Assembly: GCA_002946415.1 (NCBI GenBank)
Contig: NJPS01000046.1
Span: 310,001 to 374,000 of the forward strand
From: Rutstroemia sp. NJR-2017a BVV2
Lineage: Eukaryota; Ascomycota; Leotiomycetes; Helotiales; Rutstroemiaceae
DNA: 64,000 nucleotides
Direction: 5' to 3'
Shown here: in pieces, positions 34,667 to 47,054 of the stretch
How the letters are laid out: every line of letters starts with the position of its first letter
How positions within the stretch are numbered: position 1 is the first letter of the stretch
Notes under the pieces: generated by a model
Databases searched by the model: none
What the model saw: the letters and a program-made list of their open reading frames with translations, nothing else
Told to the model about the DNA's origin: nothing
Translations under genes and position numbers: made by a program

Positions 34667-35129
34667 TTTTTGAGAGGATAAAATCCGGCCCAGCCAAGAG
34701 GCCTCCTTCCAGTCTTCTTCAAGGTATCCGAATCGAATTCTGCAGATGGAAATGTGATGATGGACTTTGTCCTGATGTCGAAATTGGCTAATGGGAAAGT
34801 AAAAAGAACGGGTCAGATAAAAAGATCAGATAAGGGAACTCTCGGCCACTGCAGTCATAAGCGCGGACAAGGATGACAAGTGCCACCGCAGGGATGTATC
34901 TTAGATCTCAGAAGTAAATGAGGAACCAAGTAATCTTCAACTCATGACTTTATTTTCTTCATATCATTTGCCCTACATACAGACTCGGTCGTACTCTAAT
35001 CTTTGAATATTGTGTTGGGAACTTCTTCTTGAGCTTGGAATCTGCTGTCCTGTTCATTTTCAACTCCTCGTCTCACCACAAAATCCTGCCCCGCATTCCT
35101 CCAACTAAAGCTTTTCGATATTCACCAAA
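34667..35129. other. Divergent promoter region of ESS2 and PPT1
   Basis: 463-bp spacer with no recognised ORF. CT-rich just before the PPT1 ATG (35030-35110), as expected for a fungal 5' leader. Confidence 0.55.
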
Positions 35130-36889
35130 ATGACCTCTACGGAGGAAGAGGCGACAGCCTTGAAGAACCAAGGAAATAAAGCTTTCGCCGCTCATAACTG
35201 GCCTGAGGCGATCGAATACTATACGAAAGCAATAGCGCTCAATGACAAGGAGCCGACCTACTATTCAAACAGAGCTCAGGTATCTTCTTGTCGCCTAGAA
35301 TTCACCTCGCTCGCGTGACTGACATCTTCCAAGGCGAACATCAAGTCAGAGGCATATGGATACGCCATAGCTGATGCTACCAAAGCTATCGAGCTTGATC
35401 CAAACTTTGTGAAGGTGCGTTCAAGCTTTTTTTTGCGCCGGTTGTGTTGCCTGCAAGAACCCGAAGACTAACCCCTCCATCACATAGGCATACTATCGTC
35501 GAGCTGTTGCATATACCGCGATTCTCAAATCTCGAGAGGCCTTGAAAGACTTCAAGACCGTTGTAAAGAAGGCTCCAAACGACAAAGATGCGAAGCTTAA
35601 ATTGGCAGAATGCGAGAAGATCGTGCGTCGAGTCGAGTTCTTTCGAGCTATTGAAGTTGGAGACCCACCTTCTGCTGCAGAGGGGTTGGACATTGACTCG
35701 ATGGCGATCGATGATGACTACGATGGCGTGCGGTTAGGCGACGAAATGACTCCGGAATTTATCAACGACATGCTAGAGCGGTTTAAGAATGGAAAGAAGA
35801 TACACAAGAAATACGTCTACCAAATTGTCTTGGCTGTCAAGAAGATTGTCTATGACGAACCCACAATGGTAGAGATGGAAATTGAAGACGATGCTCAGCT
35901 AACTGTTTGCGGAGACACACACGGTTAGTCCCTTGCATAAAATGTCACTCTCTTAGCTAACATCGAATTCTAGGTCAATTCTTTGATCTTATGGAACTTT
36001 TCAGACTCAATGGTCTTCCGACTGACAAGCATTACTACCTTTTCAACGGCGACTTCGTTGACCGAGGATCATGGTCTACGGAGATAGCATTGCTTCTGTA
36101 TGCTTACAAATGGTTGCGCCCATCCGCATTCTTCATCAACAGAGGAAATCATGAAACTGACGACATGAATCGCGTTTACGGGTTTGAGGGTGAATGTAAG
36201 GCGAAGTACAATGGTAAGCGATCGTCCACATCTAGGTCTCTGCGATACTAATGGAGGAAACTTAGAACGTACATTTAAGCTGTTTTCTGAGAGTTTTTCG
36301 GCCTTGCCATTAGCCACGCTTATTGGAAAGAAGTTCTTGGTTCTCCACGGAGGTCTTTTCTCAGATGATAAGGTAACGCTAGATGATATTCGAGCTCTCA
36401 ACAGACATAATCAGCGTCAACCAGGCCAAGCAGGCTTGATGATGGAAATGCTGTGGACTGATCCGCAAAAAGAACCTGGACGTGGACCAAGCAAAAGAGG
36501 TGTGGGTATGCAGTTCGGGCCGGATGTCACCAAGAGATTCTGTGAAAAGAACGGCTTGGAAGCAGTCATTCGCAGTCACGAAGTCCGTATGGAAGGTTAT
36601 GAGGAGGAGCACGATGGGAAATGTATCACCGGTATGACTGTCCCTTATTCCCTGTACGTCTCTTGGCTAACTGAATTTAGTATTTTCGGCACCCAAATAT
36701 TGTGACAGCACCGAAAACAAGGGAGCCTACATAAATATTGGCCCTGATTACAAGTTGAAATTCCACAAGTTTGATGCAGTACCTCACCCAAATATCAAGC
36801 CTATGGTGCGTCCCATTCCCGAGCTTCTGTAATATCTGCTAACGATTGTAAAGGCTTATGCACAGAGCTCTCTCATGTCAATGACTTAG
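35130..36889 (+). CDS. PPT1: Serine/threonine protein phosphatase 5 (TPR-PP5)
   Basis: Hsp90-associated phosphoprotein phosphatase. Seven exons (35130..35279, 35334..35414, 35488..35923, 35974..36213, 36266..36631, 36681..36805, 36854..36889) encode 477 aa, with every junction in phase. Residues 1-~120 hold three TPR repeats (ALKNQGNKAFAAHNWPEAIE, YAIADATKAIELDPNF, YYRRAVAYTAI) that bind the Hsp90 tail. A linker precedes the PPP catalytic domain: GDTHG (219-223), GDFVDRG, RGNHE, LHGGLFS and FSAPKYCD, all metal and phosphate ligands present. The end, PHPNIKPMAYAQSSLMSMT, resembles the autoinhibitory tail of PP5. The final 12-codon exon is supported by phase and by the family C-terminus. Confidence 0.95.
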
Positions 36890-39391
36890 AAGTAGAAAAT
36901 AATTGGAAAAATAAGCAATATTTTCGAGCATTCACAGAAAGTTAGATCTGCCGCATCTTTCAGAAAGCGGGCGTTCTATGCAGAGCAATCTTGTTAAGAT
37001 TTCTTGACCATGTACAGTAGTAGGAGCGGCATCTTCATGGACTTATGTTATGTGCAGCAGGATTATGAAATTGGGGTTCACTGTAGTTAAATATCATAAT
37101 CGGGTAAAACTTTCGGATCTACCTCCACAGAAATCGGTAAATCTTGGGAAGACCGCGGTGCTTGTATTATCCTGCTATACAACATCCGAACCACTCGCCA
37201 GGAGAGGTCGCTTCTTCTTCTCCTTCTTCCCTTCTTAACTAGTCCGTTCAATAGCAGTTATTTTCAGCCCATTACCTAACGCCAACGTGCCCTTTTGCCC
37301 TCCTCGATTACGACACATCATATACGAAACTTGCATATTTCGGTGCTCGGCGCCCGAGTAATAGAGATATACATGCACTACAGACGGATTTCGGGTTCCC
37401 CATATGCAAATTGCCGTGATTTATATACTATGTTCCACAAGATCACTGTTTCCTTGTCCAATGATCTGGTGGTTTTCCTCGCAATTACGTATGGGGTGTG
37501 CTTTTGCACCTTTTTCGTTGCATGTCTGAAAATCTCGGATTTCCGAGGGCGCTTTAAGACCGAGAAGTGCCAGCAGGGGAGAGGTGTGATGATTTTGGGG
37601 TTTTCTGAAAAGGTAGAAAGATTGGGTGATGTGATTGGTGATAGGGGTGGTTGGTTGTGTAGATGTCATTAGAATGAGTAAGAGTGAGAGCGGGAACGAG
37701 AGTCCGCATGTGTGCTTTGTAGGTGCCGTATACGAGAGCTGCAGGTACATGTCAGATGTAGAGCCACTCCGGGGAAGGACAAGGATATTGTCGGCTTTCG
37801 GCGTACTCAGATATTTGTCTTCATTGGCGACGAAATGATATAATTGCTGGCAGTGATCAACTGCGAGCTTGCTAAGATGCTCAAGTGTTGGAACGTCTGG
37901 TATTGAATGAGACGGGTGTTAGTTGGGACTCTGAAGCATTGGGAGTATTGGAAAGCATGAATACTACGCCTCCAATGGAGGGACGGTCATCCAACCGAAA
38001 GTGAGTCGAGTAGAGCATTGTCCAAGATCATGATTCTATGTGTGAAACGGTGAGTGCAAAAGCAGAATCACAACAGTCTCATTATATGAATTTTGTGTCC
38101 TCTAAAGTATCATTGATATTGGTATCTAAGAAATGGTCTTCTCAGCCATGGTGACCCCGTACCTTTTGAATTCCTCCATAAACGGTTGTCAATCTCACTT
38201 CTTATAAGTGCAAGTATTCCCTATCAATGATTGTTCTGTCTAGAACTTGCTTAACCACCACACCACATGGTACGCCAACCAATTACCATGGTGGTTAACC
38301 CTTCTGAATCACTGAAGGATGATACCAATCCAGCGGAGGCAACTCGTGATACTTTCCTTCTCTTCAGTAATATCTGATTGAGCTCTAGGGAAGATATCCC
38401 ACTTAAGATCATTCTCGTCCTTTGATGGAGAAGCAAGAATCTTTTGGGTGACGTCCTTCTAGGAAACCGGCAGACTAAATCCTTCGTCTTCATGGTTCGA
38501 GACTCCCATATCGACAATAACATGAATGCACTCTGGAGACACTGGTATCTCAAAGAATCTCGAATGGCATCCAGAATGTTATAGCACTCGTTGTGAGGGG
38601 TGAGATCTCGGTTTAAATAGATAATGAGGGTAGAACCTGATTAAATGGAAGTACGTGATTCACCACATTCGACCGCGAGTATGCCCGAAACCGTAATAAT
38701 GTACTTAGGGAGATTAGATCGAATGAGAAGGGTCCTTGTCAGAAGGGTCCTTATGCCCATAATGGAGGGCTAGACCCAATCCACTTAAAGAACATCTGCA
38801 CCTCAATGAGTGCATTGTGTTAGGAGCTGAGGGTTCTCGACAGTATAGCTTGGCTGTGCCCATCAAACTTACCCCCTCTCTCAACCATCTAAACCATCCT
38901 GATGACATTTCGCAGCACGATTCAATATCAACAGCACACTTCGTGAAGGCCACGAGAACTTGTAACCAAAGGGATTGTCCGAAGTCCCTGGAGCTGACAG
39001 ACTTCCACAGTAACAGAGACTTTGACGCCAGCATCACTGCGAATGTCCATGACGGGGCATGTCACTGAGTATACACCGAGCATAAGAATTTGGGGTTTGT
39101 TGTTTATAGGTCTTCAAGTCAGAACTGTGATTGAAAGTATACCTCGGTCCAGCCATAGTAAGTCGATTGGGATATAAATTGGTGGGGTCGTTTGCGGCAC
39201 AGAAGACATCATCAAGCCGCTAACCTCAAACGGGGTGTAGCTTTACAAAGCTTTACTAGCGCAATTTTGCAAAGAACACTTCTCAAAATCTGCAAGCTCT
39301 TTTTCCTTTTTTCCCTCCCTCATCTTCCAACTCGAGCTCTTGAAGCTTCGTAGTCGACATTTATCAACATCTTCAATTCCGCACAATCATC
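36890..39391. other. Gene-free region between PPT1 and the derlin gene
   Basis: 2.5 kb with only short, unremarkable frames. A CT-rich block (CTTCTTCTTCTCCTTCTTCCC) near 37210 and another before 39390 are leader-like; the second is the derlin 5' region. I recognise no gene, RNA or mobile-element protein. Confidence 0.5.
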
Positions 39392-40627
39392 ATGTCGGCA
39401 ATGGATGTTTTCTGGGCAGCTCCGCCTATTTCTAGGTACGCGCAATACCTTATGCGACAACCATTATTAGTACTGATGCTGATGGTAGCTTAGGACGCTG
39501 GCTGCTGGTGCCTTGACTCTCTCAATTCTTGTTTACACCAATATGCTACCTGGATACTATGTCATCTTCTATCTGACATCGCTACTGAAGTTTCCGCCTC
39601 AATTATGGCGTCTTCTCACATCATTCTTGATCACTGGTCCGGATTTGGGAATTATCTTCGACACATACTTTCGTAAGGATTGATGAGTTCCAACCTGGTC
39701 GCAGACGAGTTGGCTTACAATGGAACAGTCTACACGTATGGTAGCAAGCTTGAAACAGCTTCGCCTAGATTCTCTCAGCCGGGGGATTTCATGACATATG
39801 TATTGTTTGTGTGTGCGACGATTTTGGTAGGCATATCATTTCTTTTCTCTTTCTCATTTGTCTCATGTTCTCATACACACACCTCGTATTATCTGCCCGC
39901 GTAGTGCATTGCACCCAACTATAGCGGTTCCTGGAAACGAGGAAGATTACCCCTACACTTCGCCTGGTCCATCATTCGCAATCAATCAAAAGGATCAGTC
40001 GCGGTGTAGGCATGGTGGGAAGTTCCTATGAGAAAACTCGTGTCGATTCATCAACTTGACTCGGGTGGTTGTGGCTCCCTACATTTCATTCATCATTGAG
40101 ACGTTGATACTTGGTGTTTCTGTTTCAAGAGATGCCTTGTAAACTCTCATCTAACAGAAGCTTAGGGCCTGAATGTCCTCTTTACTGGTGGTGTCGTTTT
40201 CACATCCGCGCTGGTATTGGCTTTCGCATACACGTCAACACAAGATGATCGAGGCATGAAGGCAACCTTCATCGTTATAACAATTCCAGCACAGTGGATA
40301 CCATATGCCATGCTTCTCATGACATTGATTATGGCAGGCCCTGGTGCTGCGAAGGTTCAGGCCACAGGACTTGTTGCCGCGCATTTGCATGATTTCTTGA
40401 CCAGGATATGGCCTACATTTGGTGGTGGCAGAAACCTAGTACCGACTCCAGAGTTCATCAAGAGGCGCTTTCAATCTACTCAGCCCACAGTTACGAGCAG
40501 ACCTTATGGTACTGCATTTGCGCAACCACAAAGAAATGATTCGGGTTCTGCATCTGGTTCATCTGGAGGTGTGCTACCAGAGTCTTGGCGAAGCCGCGGT
40601 TCTGGTCACAGACTAGGAGGAGATTGA
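39392..40627 (+). CDS. Derlin (Der1/Dfm1-family ER-associated degradation protein)
   Basis: Rhomboid-like pseudoprotease of the ER membrane that helps retrotranslocate misfolded proteins. Exons 39392..39435, 39494..39672, 39729..39826 and 40166..40627 give 260 aa. The derlin opening MSAMDVFWAAPPIS is followed by membrane segments: TLAAGALTLSILVYTNML, YYVIFYLTSLL then PQLWRLLTSFLITG, MTYVLFVCATIL, LNVLFTGGVVFTSALVLAFAYT and WIPYAMLLMTLIMAGPGAA. The Q-DDRGMKATF loop, the GPGAAKVQATG helix and HDFLTRIWPTFGGG are typical of filamentous-ascomycete derlins. No catalytic Ser/His pair is seen, as expected. The C-terminal ~50 residues are cytosolic and Ser/Gly-rich. The third intron is 339 bp, far longer than the others. 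Confidence 0.88.
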
Positions 40628-41208
40628 GTTGCTTGAGAGTAGCAATATTGTACCATAGTTTAGTTTTATTGTAGGCAGGCATAATTCCCAGACAATGATT
40701 AGGGCAAACTACTTATCCAACGTTCGATTTTGCCATGAATCAATTTGCATTTACTTGTTACGGAGTTATAGTTATTTGGCGGACCAAAGGCTTAGTGTTC
40801 GTTATTACCCAAAGGAGTGGAAACAAAATCCTGTAGCCAGGAAGTCCTGTTTCTCGACATGAAGTTCTCAGTCATTGCACATGCCATAGTACTTATTATA
40901 TACAGACATTTTTCCACCAGCCGCGTGCCAGTCAACCTTGCTATGGAAGAAGCAAAAGTGCAAGCAAGAGTTAAAAAAAACAATATCCAACAGTAAGGCT
41001 GGCTGGTTACCCAGCCGTCTTCTTATCATGAAATTATAAATCAACACATAATGCGGAAATATAGAAATCAATAATCAAATTATCGACCATTCAGAATCAA
41101 GTACAAGATAGATCTTAACTGACAATTACCAACCCCTCTTCAGGCCTTTAGGTGACCCTGCGTGAAGGTGTCGTGATTATTTGACCCTGTTTGATCTGTT
41201 TCCGCAAG
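40628..41208. other. Intergenic
   Basis: 581 bp, AT-rich around 40960-41100. No gene seen. Confidence 0.5.
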
Positions 41209-42247
41209 ATGGCCGAAACCTCAAGGTATGGGATTCAATCGCCCGCCCATGAAGGAAAATCCTGACAAACGTCTACAGTTCAGAACCCACCGTGGAGCAC
41301 AAAAACGCTCCTTCGTCGCCATCAAAGATGTCACCGAAAGCAGAACTGAATCAAGCTGTTTTGCTACGCATCCAAGCCGCCCTTGAAAAAGATCCCGAGC
41401 TGGAGCTATTTGCGAAATTTCCACTGTTCTACAAAACCTCAGTCAATCGCTCGTATACGTGTTGTCGCAAATGGTATTAAAGTGTGAGAAGCTACGGAAG
41501 TTTCCTATAAGGGGTGTGGTGTTGAAGTGCACTGAGACCCTCGTTGCTAAGATCATCCGTGGTAACAGTGATTATACAGAGTATACGTCCATCCAGTATC
41601 TCTCAGAGCAAGCTGGCGACTTACCCTTTCCAAAACCACATGGCCTTGTCAGATTCGACAACGTGCGAATCATGTTCATGACCTATTTTCCATCAATGAC
41701 GCTAGAAGCGGCCTGGCCAAAACTCACGCACGAAGACAAGAGCTCCATTCAATCACAGCTGAATGATATATTCATAAAGCTCAGATCTCTACCAAGCGAT
41801 GGCCGTTCTCTAGGAAGTGTATGTGGCGAAGGCGTGAAGGACCACTACTTCGATAGCCATGAAAGTAAAGAAATCATGACGACTGCGGCGCAATTCGAAG
41901 AATTCCAGTTCTCGATTTCTCCCCATGGCGATTCTTCATGGATCAAGTTTCTCCGCACTTTGCTTCCTCCGGCAGAATCTCGAGTGGTATTTACTCACGG
42001 GGACTATCGAGCTGCTAATATCATGGTGGATGTGGACGAGAGTGGGAAGTATTTCGTAACGGGAATAATCGATTGGGAGACTAGTGGATTCTATCCGGAA
42101 TACTTTGAGTCCAGTATGGTACTGTATCTTAACGCCTCATTTGAGACAGATTGGTGGCGATATATTCCGGCTTGTATTGCGCCTGCCGCGAACCCAGAGC
42201 GATGGCTGGTTGGTCGACTGTGGGATCAATATGTCAATTATAAATGA
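41209..42247 (+). pseudogene. APH-family phosphotransferase gene, probably frame-disrupted
   Basis: Member of the fungal aminoglycoside-phosphotransferase-like (kinase-fold) family; substrates of these fungal proteins are mostly unknown. Exon 1 (41209..41225) splices cleanly to 41279 (52-bp intron), giving MAETSSSEPTVEHKNAPS and a conserved-looking N-terminal part that stops at a TAA near 41480. The rest (CEKLRKFPIRGVVLKCTE onward to 42247) lies in another frame. It has the catalytic FTHGDYRAANIMV, with Brenner-type HGD, and the metal-binding IIDWE. Around 41457-41485 a third frame carries VVANGIKV, which I recall as the family's linking segment, so two small indels best explain the pattern. 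Alternative: an intron 41453..41511 would restore the frame but would remove that conserved segment. Sequencing error also remains possible. Confidence 0.65.
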
Positions 42248-44921
42248 GATGTATTGTGTTACGTTCAATCTATGACATTCAGTGCCGAGAATACATAATC
42301 CATATTCATAAGTTCAGTCATAACTTCAAGAACGAGTAAGTGTATAGTAAGTGTTCTAGGGAGAAATCACAGCGTAGACCTTCAACCTTCAGGAATGGAC
42401 CAAGCGGACCTAAAGCAATCAAACGTAATAAAATCCAAAATCGCAAGACTAAATCAAACAAGCAACCCATTAATCGCATGCTTCCCAAATAAGAATGTTA
42501 ATCAATTAGCTAGGGGGAGTTCCAATCTAAATTGTTTTGTCACGAAAATAGCTCTCGAGTCGCGGGGCGGATGGTCCACATGTATCTCTCGAGCCACCGA
42601 GAAACAAACGGTCCTGATCGAAAGCTACAAAGAAGCTTAAATATGAGAGGGGTCATTCCTAGGGGTAAATTTGTTAAGATTGGTTTCTATGTCTGCATAC
42701 GCAGAACGGGAATGTATTGCGGGGTACAAAGTCCGTGTTACAGAGCACGGTAGCTAGAGAAACCTGGCATGAACCCCCCGAATATCAGAGGCACACTGCA
42801 TAGGCAGTACGAGGAAAGATCTCAGACGACAGCAAGTAACCTGCATCTCTCATCCGGTTCATCTGAACATAGTCGACCCACAGTGAGACTGACTAGAAAG
42901 CCGTGGGAGATATCTTTAAATAGAAGCCCGAACTTCACCACCAAGCTTCTGATGGAAAAGGCAGGGAAGACCATTGATGATGATGGAAGGGTGTGAAGAG
43001 AGAGACGTCACCTCAAGTGCTTGCGGGGAAATTGCGGGTCGATTGATGTGCTCAAAATAGATATTGAACTAGAACTGAAGTATATCCGCAAGCATATGGA
43101 AAGATATTTTGGGACACTCTGAGAAAGTATATCCTTTTGGTATGGAAAACCCGTGCGACTTTGTACGGAAGATTGAGGAGTAATGACCGGTGTACAAGCA
43201 AGAACCAAAAAGAGATTAAACTATTGAAAGGATCGACCTGATATTGCATGGGCCTTTGTGCGGTAGTCTACCGTTGCTACAAGAATGAGATCGCCCTGAG
43301 TGCTCGGAGCGCACACTACCACGAAGGAGGCCCGGATACTCCCAGGAAGGGGCTGTCTAAAAAAAGGTTCATAGTATGCATGTCATCCGAAGTGATAACA
43401 CTATTCTTGATGTGGACTCAAAGTCCCCTAACTTCTTGTCGTAGGGCAATGGTAGATCTCAATGTGTGGATATGGCACAGTCATCCATCACATCGAGGGT
43501 TACTGCACTAGCAGATGCAGTCCTTGAAGACACACTGATAACGCTGTTGTTTCTCTCGTGTGGTTCCATAAGATGTTCACTAAATGGAAGCTTTCAAGGG
43601 GGGCCATTGAAATTGCGGTCTGCAGAGTATTCTGACTTTCCAAGGCACAACTTTGTACTGTTAATGATGCTCAGATCATCAAGACGTTGAATACGGCCCT
43701 GTATTGCATGAGGTGATGTGGAGAGATAAGCAATGCAGAAAGATAGATGTGCCCGATAACTAGGGTTTCCTGGGCTACTGGATTGGTGGAGATTCGTGAT
43801 GATATGCAGCGCACATCACATATTGCACCGGTAACTGAGCGTGATGCTATTTTGGTGAGCAGGAAAACGGTGCTAGACGGAACAAGCTAAGATAGGAGGA
43901 GTGGAAGTCGGATATGAGCAACGGACATTCTAAGTGCGGGGTGTAAATGTCGGATTGTAAAGAAGCTGGATAGGTGAGCGAGGGCACGGAGGGGTTGTGG
44001 AAGATATGCACGTACCTCAAGCGAATCACACTAAACCCATTGGGTCGCAATAGCCGCCCGCTACAGAAATATGTCGAAGATGTCACCCGAAGACAAGGTA
44101 GCATGCTGCCCCACATCAGCCAGTCTCAGCCCAATCATCATCAAAGGAAAGTCTACAAGCACAGTATTCACGCAACTCTCACGTCAACCACGCACTGAGC
44201 ACATGTCGGTAGCGGTGCTGGCCGCTTTGATCGGCCACCATCCTGTTCATCCCCTCCTCGGAATCCATCGCTTTCGGACAACTTTGTCGTGAAGGCCTCA
44301 AATGGGACGTTCAATGTAAACCGCACTCACTATGGAAGATTGTTCTGCAACTGTGGGAAAGCTCTAAAAACGTGGAGTGAACAAGGGGCTGGCTGTCGGG
44401 ATGAATGTTTCGACCGCTATCAAAACATGATAAAGGTCAGAAAGGTGGCCGGTATTGTAAGACTTTGCAGCCATCTTCTTCCCTTTTGGAATTTTAGCTC
44501 TGCCAGTGCTCTCTTCTTCTAATACTTCGTCCAATTCCTTTTGATCCTCATGTTTAAGTTTTATCAGCTATAGGATCTCCAAGCCATCACATTCTCACGA
44601 GGTTCTTCAATTGACTCGGTTGCATCCGCTGTCGACCAACGAAACCGCGAGTTTGGGGTCCTACCTATCACATTTGTTTCCGTCACATTTTCTGGGTTCC
44701 GCATATCTAGATCAGATATATCAGACATATCAAAAGCAATTGCACAACAGCGGCATAAGGAATCCACTGGTCGCATTTTACGTTCCGTCTCAATTTACGA
44801 GTTTTTTATTATTTGTTGCTGAGTGCTGGACACCTTCAACGATTTTTCTTTCTAAACTACACTCTTTCCTCAACGAGCTCACCGTCTCCACGTGCTATCA
44901 ACAACAACAACAACCGCAATC
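42248..44921. other. Gene-free region
   Basis: 2.7 kb without a supported gene. Short frames (for example one starting ATG at 42769, 75 codons) show no domain, no splice continuation and ordinary chance composition. A CAACAACAACAACAAC-like run sits just before the Nta1 ATG. Confidence 0.5.
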
Positions 44922-47054
44922 ATGAGAATTGCCTGCTTGCAATTTGCACCTCAGGTATGGATCAATCTTCATCTCTTACCACAACCTTTACTGACTTCAA
45001 ATCCAGGTTGGGGATGTAGACAATAATCTCAACCGTGCAGATGCAGTGCTCAGCCGAGCAAACCCCAAGAATATCGATCTTCTAGTTCTGCCTGAGCTAG
45101 CTTTTTCAGGTACGTTCCAATCGTCTTGTATACCTCCTATGAGCCTTTACCTTATCTAACAGGAACACAGGTTACAATTTCACTTCTTTAGAACATATTA
45201 CTCCTTACCTCGAACCGACGACATCCGGCATCACGTCGTTATGGGCCAGAACAACAGCCCTCAAGCATAACTGTATTGTCACCGTGGGCTATCCTGAAAA
45301 GGTTGATTCATCCTCAAGGGGCCCGTCGAAGCTCGAATACTATAATTCAGCAGTTACAGTGAACCAGGAGGGAGAGACCATTGCGAATTACCGGAAGTCA
45401 TTCCTATACTATACTGACGAGACATGGGCTCACGAGGGACCCGATGGCTTTTTTGATGGGGAGATTGGTGGATTAGGAAATGTCGCAATGGGGATTTGTA
45501 AGTGGCCAACCAAGTCTTTCGAGCGTGAGTAGTTTTTGTTTGATCGATGTCCAAGTCATTGCATGTGACTTTGGCTGATTATCTTCAACAGGCATGGACT
45601 TGAATCCATACAAGTTTGAGGCACCATGGAGCGCTTGGGAGTTTGCCTACCACGTACTCCATAAACAAGCAAATCTCGTCGTCTTATCAATGGCTTGGCT
45701 CACCCGGGAAGATCCAAGATCCTACAGTAGACTGCCAAAAGAGCCGGATATGGATACCCTTTCATATTGGCTAGCCAGACTAGAGCCTGTCATTCGAGCT
45801 GAGTCAGTTGGAGAAATCATTGTTGTTCTCGCAAACCGCTGTGGAAACGAGGGCGAAGCTTTATATGCGGGTACGAGTGCAGTTCTAGGTATCGAGAATG
45901 GCGAGGTTAGGGTATATGGAATTCTAGGGCGAGGTGAAAAGGAACTACTTGTTGTGGACACCAGCAAACGCCCGAAGGCAAAGCTCGTTTCCGAACCAAA
46001 CTCGACAGCATCTGAAAAATCGAGCAATAATGAACTCAGAGGCCCTCCTTCTGTAAGGACCAGAAGCCGGACAAATTCTACTGTCTCGTCCAGACCAAGT
46101 GTGGATACCAGCTCGACAGCTGCTACCACACCAAGCTCCGCCATCAGTATGAACGATGTCATAATGAGTGACATTCTAACGCCTATTTCTGCTGCTACTT
46201 CCGTTAGTTTCGACTTCAGAAGTCCCCGTGAGAGGAAAGCTGGCGGAGACAACTTACGAGACAATATTGAGTCAATTTTTGGTCAAGAAAAGCCCAAAAG
46301 CTCGCTACCAAATGCCACCATAGTCGGTCACACGCAGTCACCAAAGTCACCTAACGTGGCTTTCTCGCCGACCCAAAAGAACTTTTCTCGTCCTCTAAGT
46401 CCTACGACAGAAAGAGCCGGGCGATCGAGGCAACCTGTACAGAATGAAAGGTCTCGAGGGTTAATTTCCGCCATGTCGCCAACATCAAGCCAGACTCCAG
46501 ATCACCAGACTCATCCCCCAATTAGTCGATCTAGATCTCCACCGACGAAGAAGTATAAACAGCTGAGCAACAAGGATGAAACACGGTCTATACAGCGGTC
46601 AAGCTCGCCGAAAGAGCCCAGCGCAATGGTGAATCGGGAAACAAGCCCCACCTACATTGGTCCTGTGCTCAACAAGTCACCAAAATCATCTAAAGTATCT
46701 TCTCCGCAAAATCTTCCCAGAATCGATACCCGGTCAGCGTCGCCAAGCTCCCCACAACTACTTCCCTTCATGGAAGATGAGCCAGTAACTGTCGATTCTA
46801 CCCATGGCACGAAGTTATCAGAAACTCAAGGTTTTACTACTACTGTAGTTTCGGCGCAAGATGTAGCTGGAGAGAAAGGGATCGAAGCTGCAAACGAAGA
46901 AGAACTGTCTAAGAAGCCGCCAGGTCAATCGCCTTCCTCTTCGACCTCGGCACCTGATGAGCATCAGTCTAGATCCCCATTTTTCTCCACTGGCACAGTT
47001 CTTGAGCCAAGAAGCGCATATATTGCGTTTCGACCGAAAAGCACGATGTGGTAG
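44922..47054 (+). CDS. NTA1: Nta1-type protein N-terminal amidase with long disordered tail
   Basis: Nitrilase-superfamily amidase of the Arg/N-degron pathway; Nta1 deamidates N-terminal Asn and Gln so that proteins become targets for arginylation and degradation. Exons 44922..44954, 45007..45109, 45171..45497 and 45592..47054 give 641 aa. The nitrilase start MRIACLQFAPQ is followed by the catalytic triad: Glu in VLPELAFSG, Lys in NYRKSFLY and Cys in GNVAMGICMDLNPYKF, where the Cys codon is split by intron 3. The catalytic domain ends near residue 330. The remaining ~310 residues are Ser/Pro/Thr-rich with many SP and TP sites and no fold, unlike the short yeast protein. Such tails occur in filamentous fungal homologues and may be phospho-regulated (inference). 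Confidence 0.9.
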
